DNA from: Bacteroidota bacterium
GTDB taxonomy: Bacteria > Bacteroidota > Bacteroidia > Bacteroidales > Paludibacteraceae
Length of the DNA: 64,000 nt
NCBI GenBank assembly: GCA_017860295.1
Contig: JAFNAS010000012.1
Coordinates: 124,001-188,000 of the forward strand
Reading direction: 5' to 3'
The notes beneath the pieces are model-generated. The model searched no databases, was not told where the DNA came from, and saw only the letters and a program-made list of their open reading frames with translations. Both the position numbers and the translations under genes were made by a program. Within the stretch, counting starts at the first letter, position 1; each line of letters starts with the position of its first letter. Shown here in pieces: positions 1-7,943 of this stretch.

Positions 1-1251
1 GTACTGCAGAGCTTGCCTCTCAGTCTTCAGCACCTTACGGCTATGTTCGGTGCAACTATTTTAGTCCCCATTTTGTTAGGTGTCGATCCCGCTATTGCAT
101 TATTAATGAACGGTATCGGCACTTTGCTTTATTCATGGGTCACCAAAGGCGGCATCCCTGCCTATCTGGGTTCCAGTTTTGCGTTTATTGCTCCGACACT
201 GTTGATTATCTCTTCCGATGGCGGCTTTTCCCATGCTCAGTCCGGCTTTATCTTCTTCGGATTGTTCTTCGTGATCATTTCGTTTGTGGTCAAAAAATGG
301 GGCATTCGCTGGATCGATGTAGTGATGCCTCCGGCTGTAATGGGCGCGGTAGTAGCCATTATCGGTCTCGAACTGGCACCGGTAGCCGCACAACAGGCTG
401 GACTTGCGTCCGGATCGACGGCTGTCGGACAAGTGGTACAACCTTTTGTCGTTAACTCGCACGTGGTGTTGGTATCCATGTTTACGCTATGTATCGGAAT
501 TCTGGGCTCGGTATTGTTCAAAGGCTTTTTGCAGGTCATCCCTATTCTGATTGCTGTTGTGGCCGGTTACATCATGGCACTGTGTCTGGGCATGGTCGAT
601 ACCTCCGCCATTGCCAATGCTGCCTGGTTTGCTTTGCCAAAGTTTCAGGCTCCTGTTTTCGATACCAATGCGATGATCGTTATTGCTCCGGCTTGTATTG
701 TGGTACTGGCCGAACATATCAGCCACCTGATTGTGACCAGCGAAGTGACGGAAACCGATCTGATGAAAGATCCCGGGTTGCACCGTTCGTTGCTTGGTGA
801 CGGGTTGAGTAACCTTTTGTCTGGCCTTGCCGGATCGCCTCCCAATACTACTTACGGGGAGAATATCGGTGTGATGGCGATTACGCGTGTCTATTCCGTT
901 TGGGTAATCCGGGGTGCAGCACTCTTTGCCATTGCTTTCTCGTGTGTGGGTAAAATATCGGCAGCAATCTCTACCATTCCCACAGCGGTGCTCGGCGGTA
1001 TGACTATGTTACTTTACGGTGTGATTGCCGTTCAGGGTTTCCGTATTCTGATTCAGCAGAAAGTCGATTTCAGCAAAAACAGTAATATGGTTCTCGGTGC
1101 GATTACTTTCGTAGTGGGTGTTTCGGGAGCGGCTGTCAATATCGGTTCCGTACAGATGAAAGGGATGGCTTTTGCCGCTATTGTGGGAGTTGTTCTTTCT
1201 ATTCTGTTCTGGCTTTTCCGTAAGGTAGGCCTTATGAATCAGGAGGCTTGA
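1..1251 (+). CDS. uraA: Uracil permease (NCS2 family), 5' end outside window
   Basis: Inner-membrane proton symporter that brings uracil into the cell for pyrimidine salvage. The reading frame is open from base 1 (residues VLQS precede the first usable TTG at 13), so the true start lies upstream and about 412 C-terminal residues are visible. Strong resemblance to E. coli UraA as I recall it: SLQHLTAMFGAT near the start, GGIPAYLGSSFAFI, a PNTTYGENIGVMAITRVYS stretch that carries the substrate-binding region, and many hydrophobic helices. The frame ends in TGA at 1249-1251. No partner gene is visible, so it may be a single transcription unit or the end of an operon. Substrate uracil is inferred from family likeness; xanthine/uric acid members of NCS2 differ in the signature region. 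Confidence 0.93.
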   Translation, partial: VLQSLPLSLQHLTAMFGATILVPILLGVDPAIALLMNGIGTLLYSWVTKGGIPAYLGSSFAFIAPTLLIISSDGGFSHAQSGFIFFGLFFVIISFVVKKWGIRWIDVVMPPAVMGAVVAIIGLELAPVAAQQAGLASGSTAVGQVVQPFVVNSHVVLVSMFTLCIGILGSVLFKGFLQVIPILIAVVAGYIMALCLGMVDTSAIANAAWFALPKFQAPVFDTNAMIVIAPACIVVLAEHISHLIVTSEVTETDLMKDPGLHRSLLGDGLSNLLSGLAGSPPNTTYGENIGVMAITRVYSVWVIRGAALFAIAFSCVGKISAAISTIPTAVLGGMTMLLYGVIAVQGFRILIQQKVDFSKNSNMVLGAITFVVGVSGAAVNIGSVQMKGMAFAAIVGVVLSILFWLFRKVGLMNQEA

Positions 1252-1505
1252 TTTTTCATGGTCGGTTGTTGAAAAAAAATGCATTGTTTTCCGATAAAAA
1301 ACAGCGGAAGCCGGAACAATTCGGGCTTTCAGTATATATATTTGTGAAGTATTGGAAATGGCCATTCCTACTGAGCTCGATTGTTGAACTAAACGGAACG
1401 CTTATGGAAGAAACCTCACAGTTGCAGAAATATCGCTCTGAATGTCGGTTTGGTACCGACTGATTATTAATTTCCAAAAAAGAGGAAAACAAAGAAACAA
1501 AAAAA

Positions 1506-1604
1506 ATGAACATGGCTTTCTGCTGTTGCCTATGCAACCGGAACCCGTTATGTGACGGATCATTTGCTAAAGCCTGCTTCAAAAGAATTATTGAATGTCA
1601 ATAA
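1506..1604 (+). pseudogene. CDGSH iron-sulfur domain-like remnant (32 codons)
   Basis: A 32-codon frame from ATG at 1506 to TAA at 1602-1604 contains CCCLCNRNPLCDGSFAK. This closely resembles the 2Fe-2S CDGSH motif (CxC, then PxCDGSH), but the final histidine ligand is Phe and the spacing before the proline is one residue short. The frame upstream is closed by TGA at 1461, after MEETSQLQKYRSECRFGTD from an ATG at 1404 in the same frame. Seen: the motif-like run. Inferred: a decayed small CDGSH gene rather than a working protein. It could be chance, since the peptide is short. The 426 bases between uraA and the next gene hold nothing else convincing. Confidence 0.35.
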
Positions 1605-1638
1605 AAAACGAGGGTGTCTCTTGCGGGACATCCTCGTT
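1602..1638 (-). terminator. Rho-independent terminator of the gltD-like gene
   Basis: Arms AACGAGGGTGTCTC (1607-1620) and GGGACATCCTCGTT (1625-1638) form a hairpin with a 4-base loop and wobble pairs. Read on the minus strand it is followed by a T run (1602-1608), placing it 40 bases after the minus-strand stop at 1678. Confidence 0.75.
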
Positions 1639-1677
1639 CACATTTACAACACTTACTAGAGGGTATTTGCCGGAGTT

Positions 1678-2991
1678 TTATTCTTCCAGCAATTTTTTTG
1701 CATCAACAAACTGAGCGATTCCCTTTGCCACTTGTTTGGCTTCTTTCATGGCAAGCACCACGGTTTGAGGTGTGTGAACTACATCGCCACCAGCAAAAAC
1801 ACCTTTCTTTGTGGTCATTCCATAAGGTCTTTCTTTGGTTATCACGTAACCGGTATCGTTCACTTCAATACCTTCGGTGGTCGACACAATACGGTTTGCC
1901 GGTCGCGATCCGATGGCGAGCAGAACCCGATCTGCCGGAATTGTTTTTTCACCTTCTGGGGTTTGAATCCGGATTTCGGCTAGTCGTTTACGTTTGCCGA
2001 TCAGTTCTACCGTTGAAGTATTCCATAAAAAGAGGACGCCTTCTTCCACTGCTTCTTCGTATTCCGTACGGAGTGCGGGCATATCGGCTTCTGTTTTGTG
2101 ATAAACTACGAATACATTTTTGGCTCCCATACGCACTGCTGTCCGAGCCGCATCCATCGCAACGTTGCCGGCGCCAATCACGTACACTTCGTCGTGTACT
2201 TTCAAAGGGACATCTTTACGGTCGATGCTGCCGTTTTGATAGAGGTTGACCATTCGTAGAAAATAAGACGATTGAATTACCCCCACCAGATCGGAACCCG
2301 GAATAGATAACGATTTGGGAATGGCAGTGCCGGTCCCGATAAATACGGCATCAAATCCTCTGTCGAACATGTCGTTGACGGTAATGTCTTTGCCAACCAT
2401 GCAATGGGTAATGAATGTAACACCGAGTCCTGCAATTTTTTCTATTTCTCGTTTTACAACATTCTTGGGTAATCGGTATTTGGGAATGCCAAACATCAGT
2501 ACACCGCCCAACTCTTGTTCACCTTCATAAATTATCACATTAAAACCTTGCCGAGCTAAATCGCCGGCTACAGTGAGTCCGGCCGGACCCGATCCAATTA
2601 CGGCGACTTTGCCCCTGTTCTTTTGAGTAAGTTTTTCACGTATCAACCCCATTTCTCCATCGAAGTCAGCAATGAAGCGCTCCAGTTTACCCACGCGGAT
2701 TCGTTTTCCTTTGTCGTTGAGAATGCAATGACCTTCGCACTGTTTTTCGTGAGGACACACCCGTCCGCAGATAGCCGGAAGATTGCTTTTTTCATTGATA
2801 ATCTGAAGTGCATTTCCGATGTTGCCCATGGAAAGCTGATGAATAAAACCCGGAATGTCGTGTTCGATCGGACAGCCTTTAATGCAAAGCGGGTTCTTGC
2901 AATTCAAGCAGCGTTTTGCTTCATCCATGGCCTCTTTTACGGAAAAGCCTTCATTTATTTCTTCAAATTTTAGATCTTTTGATTCGTGCAT
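1678..2991 (-). CDS. gltD: NADPH-dependent glutamate synthase small-subunit-like flavoprotein (GltD/NfnB type)
   Basis: Iron-sulfur flavoprotein of 437 residues that transfers electrons between NAD(P)H and a partner subunit. Two N-terminal cysteine clusters that bind 4Fe-4S centres are visible: C28, C31, C36, C40 and C75, C79, C85, C89. An FAD-binding VIGSGPAGLTVAGDLA follows at about residue 130, a second dinucleotide fold VIGAGNVAMDAARTA near residue 270 for NADPH, and GVFAGGDVV near the C-terminus. No large glutamate synthase subunit or NfnA-like subunit lies beside it, so its partner must be encoded elsewhere; it may serve glutamate synthase or an Nfn-type transhydrogenase. A weak -7 like box (CAAAAATA on the plus strand, 3043-3050) lies upstream. 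The family is clear, the exact reaction is not. Confidence 0.85.
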   Translation of the reverse strand: MHESKDLKFEEINEGFSVKEAMDEAKRCLNCKNPLCIKGCPIEHDIPGFIHQLSMGNIGNALQIINEKSNLPAICGRVCPHEKQCEGHCILNDKGKRIRVGKLERFIADFDGEMGLIREKLTQKNRGKVAVIGSGPAGLTVAGDLARQGFNVIIYEGEQELGGVLMFGIPKYRLPKNVVKREIEKIAGLGVTFITHCMVGKDITVNDMFDRGFDAVFIGTGTAIPKSLSIPGSDLVGVIQSSYFLRMVNLYQNGSIDRKDVPLKVHDEVYVIGAGNVAMDAARTAVRMGAKNVFVVYHKTEADMPALRTEYEEAVEEGVLFLWNTSTVELIGKRKRLAEIRIQTPEGEKTIPADRVLLAIGSRPANRIVSTTEGIEVNDTGYVITKERPYGMTTKKGVFAGGDVVHTPQTVVLAMKEAKQVAKGIAQFVDAKKLLEE

Positions 2992-3180
2992 ACAGAAGGA
3001 TAGGGTTGTTTAATAAAGCCTCATTTTGCAATATAGAGTTTGCAAAAATACTATCAAATTGCTATATATAGATTGCAAATTAAGAATATTTACATTTATT
3101 TTGGAGGTGTAGCTTGTTGTAACTTTTAGTATTACAATGAGATAGTTTTAATATAGTCTGAGATTGAATGGTGGAAAAAT

Positions 3181-3211
3181 AAAAAAAGCAACTCGTGTGA
3201 GAGTTGCTTTT
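3181..3211 (-). terminator. Terminator of serine acetyltransferase gene
   Basis: Perfect 11-bp arms AAAAGCAACTC (3184-3194) and GAGTTGCTTTT (3201-3211) around GTGTGA, followed on the minus strand by T residues, five bases past the stop at 3216. Confidence 0.85.
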
Positions 3212-3215
3212 GAAA

Positions 3216-4088
3216 TTATTTTTTTGGTTTGCTTTGCATTATCCTTGATCCGGAAGGAATATCATGGTCAATCCAAATGTTACCGCCAATAACAGACCCT
3301 TTTCCGATGGTGATTCGTCCTAAAATTGTTGAGTTTGAGTATATTATTACGTCGTCTTCCAAAATAGGATGGCGGAGAATGCCTTTGATGGGTTTTCCCT
3401 TCTCGTCAAGCGGAAAACTTTTGGCTCCTAGCGTAACTCCTTGATATAGTTTTACATTATTGCCGATGATGGCCGTTTCGCCGATGACAACGCCAGTACC
3501 ATGGTCGATGGTAAATCCGTTTCCGATAGTTGCACCCGGATGGATGTCGATTCCGGTTTCGGAATGAGCCATTTCGGTGATAATGCGCGGAATAAGAGGA
3601 ACTCCCAGTTCCAGCAATTCGTGGGCAATGCGGTAATTGCTGATAGCCCGGATGGCTGGATAACAAAAAATTACTTCGCCGAAACTTTTAGAAGCCGGAT
3701 CGCCGATGTAGGTAGCTTCTACGTCAGTAGCCAACCGTTCTCGTATACACGGAAGATGCGAGATAAACTGAGTGGCAATTTCAACGGCCTTTTTCTTTGG
3801 CTCCTCTAAGTTTGTCGAAAAACAGAGGCCGGCTATCACTTGTTCGGTTAAGAGGTGATAGAGTTCTTCTACATTTACTCCGATATGGTATTTTATCGTG
3901 TGGCGATCAACCGCCGATCGTCCGAAATAACCGGGAAAAAGAATGGCGCGTGTCAATCTGACAATCTCTTCAAGTACATCTACGGAGGGCAGGGGAGTGC
4001 CTTCCTTTTGTTGATGACTTAATGTTTTAAATTGTTTGTAATCAGATAATTGACGGATTGATTCCGTTATGACTTCCGATGTATTCAT
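3216..4088 (-). CDS. cysE: Serine O-acetyltransferase
   Basis: Acetylates L-serine with acetyl-CoA to give O-acetylserine, the carbon skeleton for cysteine synthesis; cytoplasmic. The 290-residue protein has an alpha-helical N-terminal half and a C-terminal left-handed beta-helix built of hexapeptide repeats (IHPGATIGNGFTIDHG, VVIGETAIIGNNVKLY, GVTLGA). The two family histidines are seen in GIDIHPGA and IDHGTG. The ATG at 4088 gives MNTSEVITESIRQL with no signal peptide. It lies downstream of the protease gene in the same direction (43 bases), while a Cys/Met-family PLP enzyme sits divergently 1.9 kb away, so this corner is enriched in sulfur amino-acid functions. No cysteine synthase is visible nearby. 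Confidence 0.92.
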   Translation of the reverse strand: MNTSEVITESIRQLSDYKQFKTLSHQQKEGTPLPSVDVLEEIVRLTRAILFPGYFGRSAVDRHTIKYHIGVNVEELYHLLTEQVIAGLCFSTNLEEPKKKAVEIATQFISHLPCIRERLATDVEATYIGDPASKSFGEVIFCYPAIRAISNYRIAHELLELGVPLIPRIITEMAHSETGIDIHPGATIGNGFTIDHGTGVVIGETAIIGNNVKLYQGVTLGAKSFPLDEKGKPIKGILRHPILEDDVIIYSNSTILGRITIGKGSVIGGNIWIDHDIPSGSRIMQSKPKK

Positions 4089-4131
4089 TGATTCTGTACT
4101 TAGGGTTATTTACATCCCGATTAAATGATAA

Positions 4132-5748
4132 CTATTTGTTTTTCTTCGATATAGATGGAACTGTTAATAGTTTGTTGTATTCGTCGGGTTGTTTTAGTAT
4201 GTCCAACGCTTTTTTGACGGTGGCATTTTCTGTGTTTAAAATGCGGTAGTAAGAACCTTGCTCCCATACGTCGCTTGCTATAAGTGCTTTAATCTGAGTT
4301 ATCAAATAGGATTCGGATTTTTCAAATTGTTCCTTGTTGAAAGGAACTTTTTCTTTGGTGGCTTCGTTAGTAAGATCGTCCAGAAGCGATTGAGGAACGG
4401 TATACGATACGGCATAATTATCGAAAGTTTTATACTGGTTTTTAATTGCCGTTCTGTTTTTATCGATATATTGCATGGTAGTTTTGTTGACCACGCCTTT
4501 TGCTATTATTTTTCTTAGGTAATCGGTATAGCTGGTGGTGTCCAACGGTACAAAAACATCAGGCATAATACCACCACCGCCATAAACGGTACGTGCCAGA
4601 CGAAGCGTCTTATACTTCAACGAATCGGCAAAATGAATACTGTCGGCATGTTGAAATTCACCTCTTTTGTAGCGGGTTATCAGGTCTTGTTCGTATTTAT
4701 CTATCCCATCTTTATAGGATTTCTGAATGCAACGTCCGGATGGAGTGTAGTAGCGTGCTATTGTCAGACGAATCATGGAACCGTCGGGTAATACTACTGG
4801 ACGTTGAACTAGCCCTTTGCCAAATGAGCGACGTCCGACTACTACGCCTCTGTCCCAGTCCTGAATAGCTCCAGAGAAAATTTCGCTGGCAGATGCTGAA
4901 TATTCATCGATTAAAACGATAAGGCGTCCGTTGGAAAAGCTGCCTTTCCCCGTTGCATTGATAGATGTTCTGGGTTGTTTTGCCCCTTGGGTATAAACGA
5001 TGAGATTTCCTTGTTGTAAAAATTCATTAGACAAGTCAGTAGCTGCATTCATATATCCGCCTCCGTTGCCTTGAAGATCGATAATCAGGTCTTTCATTCC
5101 GCTTTTTTTGAGTTTGTCCAGAGCATCCAGATATTCCCGGTAAGTAGTGGCACCAAAACTGTTGATCTTGATATAACCGGTTTCTTTATTTATCATGTAA
5201 GACGCGTCCACACTGTGGATTGGGATTCTATCGCGTGTGATGTTGAATTCGATTAATTCCGGTACTCCTCTACGTAGCATCTTAACTCTTACAATGGTTC
5301 CTTTGGGGCCACGCAGTTTCTTCATAATAGCAGTATTTTGCATTTTTACACCGGCAACCAGTGTATCTTCAATATAAATCATTCGGTCGCCAGGCAGTAC
5401 ACCTACCTTGGCAGCAGGGCATCCAGAGATAGTTTGAATGACGTATAAGGTATCTTCTAACATTTGAAATTGAATGCCGATGCCATAAAAAGAACCTTCC
5501 AGCGGTTCGTTCATCCGCGCAACTTCATCTTTCGGTATGTATACGGAGTGCGGATCTAGGTCCTTCAACATTCCAACTATAGAACTTTCTACCAGATTGT
5601 TCTCTTTTACCGAGTCGACATACAAACTATTTACAGCGCTTAGCGTATAAACCAACTTAGCAGATTGTTCGTCCAGCTTGAATTGAGCGGAAAGCTTGAC
5701 CGCGCAGAAGGTCAGCAGTAAAATTATCAGATACTTGTATTTTGTCAT
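4132..5748 (-). CDS. S41 family C-terminal processing protease with PDZ domain
   Basis: Periplasmic serine protease of the CtpA/Prc family that trims or degrades exported proteins from their C-termini. Starting at ATG 5748 gives 538 residues beginning with the signal peptide MTKYKYLIILLLTFCAVKLSA. An in-frame extension to 5820 exists, but a TAnnTTTG box at 5818-5825 (minus strand) would put transcription start inside it, so the shorter form is preferred. A PDZ domain (GIGIQFQMLEDTLYVIQ onward) precedes the peptidase core. The catalytic dyad is seen as the serine in SASASEIF and the lysine in SFGKG, 25 residues apart as in E. coli Prc. Family assignment is secure; physiological substrates are unknown. 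Confidence 0.92.
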   Translation of the reverse strand: MTKYKYLIILLLTFCAVKLSAQFKLDEQSAKLVYTLSAVNSLYVDSVKENNLVESSIVGMLKDLDPHSVYIPKDEVARMNEPLEGSFYGIGIQFQMLEDTLYVIQTISGCPAAKVGVLPGDRMIYIEDTLVAGVKMQNTAIMKKLRGPKGTIVRVKMLRRGVPELIEFNITRDRIPIHSVDASYMINKETGYIKINSFGATTYREYLDALDKLKKSGMKDLIIDLQGNGGGYMNAATDLSNEFLQQGNLIVYTQGAKQPRTSINATGKGSFSNGRLIVLIDEYSASASEIFSGAIQDWDRGVVVGRRSFGKGLVQRPVVLPDGSMIRLTIARYYTPSGRCIQKSYKDGIDKYEQDLITRYKRGEFQHADSIHFADSLKYKTLRLARTVYGGGGIMPDVFVPLDTTSYTDYLRKIIAKGVVNKTTMQYIDKNRTAIKNQYKTFDNYAVSYTVPQSLLDDLTNEATKEKVPFNKEQFEKSESYLITQIKALIASDVWEQGSYYRILNTENATVKKALDILKQPDEYNKLLTVPSISKKNK

Positions 5749-5817
5749 AAAAAAATATGTGGAGTGGACAATGGGTAATCCATGCTCCATGGTTATAAAT
5801 GGAACAATAATGAAAGG

Positions 5818-5825
5818 CAAAAGTA
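5818..5825 (-). promoter_or_regulatory. -7 box (TACTTTTG) for the S41 protease gene
   Basis: Minus-strand TACTTTTG matches the Bacteroidota TAnnTTTG box and sits 70 bases before the ATG at 5748. No clear -33 element was found. It argues against the longer start at 5820. Confidence 0.5.
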
Positions 5826-5997
5826 CAAAAAAATAAGCGAATGTTGGCTTGTCGTTTCAAACTCTCAATGAATGTTGTAGTCATTTTGAATCGTCGGAGA
5901 AATCGTGCAACTTTGCATAAACAAACAATCAGTAATATCTTGCATCTGTTTTTACTCCATTTTTGTGTAAAACATCCTGCCAATAAGCGTATTAAAA

Positions 5998-7221
5998 ATG
6001 TCAGAAAACTTTACAACCAAAATTTTAGAGACGTCGTTTGCAAAACATGATCTCAATAATCCGCTGTCGATGCCTATTTACAGCACTGCAGCCTACGAAT
6101 TTGCTACGGCAGAGGAGATGGAAGCCGCTTTTATTGGTAAATCGGCTTTTCATACGTATACTCGTATTTCAAATCCTACGGTAGAGTATTTCGAACAACG
6201 AATAAAACAAGTCTCCGGAGCCATGGCGGTTACAGCATTATCGTCGGGAATGGCAGCTATAGCAAATGTTTTTATGTCTTTGGCATATCAAGGTGCTAAC
6301 ATTGTTACCACTTCTCATCTTTTTGGCAACACGTTTTCTATTTTGCAGTTTACCCTGGCCAACTTTGGAGTCGAAGTGCGTTTTTGCGATTTACTGGATA
6401 TTAGTGATGTGGAAAAAAATATCGACGAAAATACCTGTCTGGTGTTTACCGAAGTCATTACCAATCCACACTTGGAAGTGGTCGATTTGAAGTCGCTTTC
6501 TGCCTTGACAGCAAAGAAGCTGGTGCCGTTGGTGGTCGATACCACTGTAGTGCCCTGGACGGTTTTTAAGGCACGCGATTTTGGAGCTAATATTGAAGTC
6601 GTTTCCAGTACCAAATATATTTCGGGCGGAGCTACCAGTATCGGAGGGTTGGTGCTTGATCATGGCAATTTCGATTGGAGGCGATCCAAACGATTGGATG
6701 CGAAGAAATTCGGGCAGATGGCATTTCAGGCCAAACTTAGGGGTGAGGTTTTTCGTAATTTCGGAGCTTGTATGTCGCCTGAAACGGCTTATCATCAAAT
6801 ACTTGGACTGGAAACAATGGAGCTTCGATTTGATAGGGCTGCCTCTACCGGTTTGGAATTGGCACAGTGGATCGAAGCTTTGCCGGAAATCAACAAAGTA
6901 CATCATACCAGCTTGCCCGGCAATTCGTTTTATACTATCAGTGCAGCTCAATTTGGTAAAATCGGTACGGCAATGTTTACGTTTGAGTTGTCGGATCAGG
7001 CTGCATGTTTTGCCTTTATGAATAAGCTGAAATTGGTACGGCGTGCTACCAATCTATTTGATAACAAATCGCTGATTATACACCCTTTGTCTACTATTTA
7101 CGGAACTTTTTCCCCCGAAATGAAAGAAAAAATGGGTGTGCCCGATACACTACTTCGTTTCTCGACAGGATTGGAAGAGCCCGAAGATCTGAAGTCCGAT
7201 ATTTTGCAGGCTTTGCGATAA
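5998..7221 (+). CDS. Cys/Met metabolism PLP-dependent enzyme (O-acetylhomoserine sulfhydrylase / cystathionine gamma-synthase family)
   Basis: Cytoplasmic PLP enzyme of 407 residues. Family hallmarks are seen: YTRISNPTVEYFEQR, LSSGMAAIANV, VVDTTVVPW and the PLP-lysine motif VVSSTKYISGG at about residue 206, followed by a C-terminal domain ending in LRFSTGLEEPEDL. The family includes O-acetylhomoserine sulfhydrylase (homocysteine synthesis), cystathionine gamma-synthase and methionine gamma-lyase; I cannot choose among them from sequence alone, though the TTVVPW variant is more like the sulfhydrylase branch. The gene is transcribed away from the protease/cysE pair and ends in its own terminator. 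Start ATG at 5998 gives MSENFTTKILETSFAK, a normal family N-terminus. Confidence 0.88.
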   Translation: MSENFTTKILETSFAKHDLNNPLSMPIYSTAAYEFATAEEMEAAFIGKSAFHTYTRISNPTVEYFEQRIKQVSGAMAVTALSSGMAAIANVFMSLAYQGANIVTTSHLFGNTFSILQFTLANFGVEVRFCDLLDISDVEKNIDENTCLVFTEVITNPHLEVVDLKSLSALTAKKLVPLVVDTTVVPWTVFKARDFGANIEVVSSTKYISGGATSIGGLVLDHGNFDWRRSKRLDAKKFGQMAFQAKLRGEVFRNFGACMSPETAYHQILGLETMELRFDRAASTGLELAQWIEALPEINKVHHTSLPGNSFYTISAAQFGKIGTAMFTFELSDQAACFAFMNKLKLVRRATNLFDNKSLIIHPLSTIYGTFSPEMKEKMGVPDTLLRFSTGLEEPEDLKSDILQALR

Positions 7222-7263
7222 AAATAAATTAGGCGGTCCATTTAGGATCGCCTAATTTATTTT
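7221..7263. terminator. Bidirectional terminator between PLP enzyme gene and rnpB
   Basis: 15-bp perfect arms, AAAATAAATTAGGCG (7221-7235) and CGCCTAATTTATTTT (7249-7263), with A and T tracts on both sides. It can stop transcripts from the PLP gene on the plus strand and from rnpB on the minus strand. Confidence 0.85.
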
Positions 7264-7289
7264 GAAAAGTGGAACTTCTTGTAAAAAAA

Positions 7290-7645
7290 GCAGGCCTATA
7301 AGCCGGGTTCTGTATCCCGTCGAAACGGGATGCCTGTCATTTATCTCGGATGATTGTCGCCAATCACCTCTTGCGGCCTACCCTCCGGCTCGGGCGAGCA
7401 ACCCTCAAGCGCCGGTTTACATGGCCTTACAACCCATAAGACGTACGGCCGCCGATGTTGCCATCGACGCCGGTGGGCTCTTACCCCGCCTTTTCACCCT
7501 TATCACGGACAAGCCGTGACGGTTATTTTCTGTTACGTTACTCTGCCCTCACGAACAGTTTCCCGTTAGGAAATATGGTGCTCTGCGTTGCCCGGACTTT
7601 CCTCTTTTCCGCACAAACGGAGAAGCGACAAGCCGGCCTGCTTTT
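7290..7645 (-). ncRNA. rnpB: RNase P RNA (class A)
   Basis: Catalytic RNA that matures the 5' ends of tRNAs. On the minus strand the 5' part reads GCAGGCCGGCTTGTCGC, then the conserved GAGGAAAGTCCGGGC and AACGCAGAGCACC, and the 3' part carries AGAACCCGGCTTATAGGCC followed by TGC. The two ends pair as helix P1 (GCAGGCC at 7641-7635 with its complement at 7290-7296). Length is about 352 bases, normal for a bacterial class A RNA. Apparent reading frames in this span are shadows of the RNA. A promoter lies just upstream and a bidirectional terminator just downstream. Confidence 0.95.
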
Positions 7646-7649
7646 GTTG

Positions 7650-7680
7650 CAAAGGTACGGTAAAATCCGTCCGTTATCAA
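7650..7680 (-). promoter_or_regulatory. rnpB promoter
   Basis: Minus strand: TTG at 7680-7678, 20-base spacer, TACCTTTG at 7657-7650. Transcription would begin about five bases on, exactly where the RNase P RNA begins. The remaining bases to 7943 hold the 5' region of the downstream protease gene; I see no gene there. Confidence 0.75.
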
Positions 7681-7943
7681 GCGAATATCATCGAGATGTG
7701 CCACTCTGTCAGTTTTTCATTCGCTTAAACTATCTCATAATCAAATCAATTTCTTTGATTTTAACATTTGGAGAATTCGGTAGTAAATATCTTTTAAGCG
7801 GAGAATTTCAAATGTTAAATGAGGCAAATCACAACAATGTTTAGGACATTTGCCGATACACTTGTCAGAGTTTTTGCAGATATTTGCCATCGATTTTAAG
7901 TTAAAAGAAGGATGTCTAATTCATTAATAAAAACAGTTACGCT

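Noticed and set aside
1614-2249. Plus-strand frame of 211 codons antisense to the gltD-like gene
   Set aside because: Shadow frame; the minus-strand protein has all flavoprotein motifs.
7262-7844. Three plus-strand reading frames of 71-129 codons over 7262-7844
   Set aside because: They overlie RNase P RNA, whose conserved sequences and pairing ends are clear on the minus strand.
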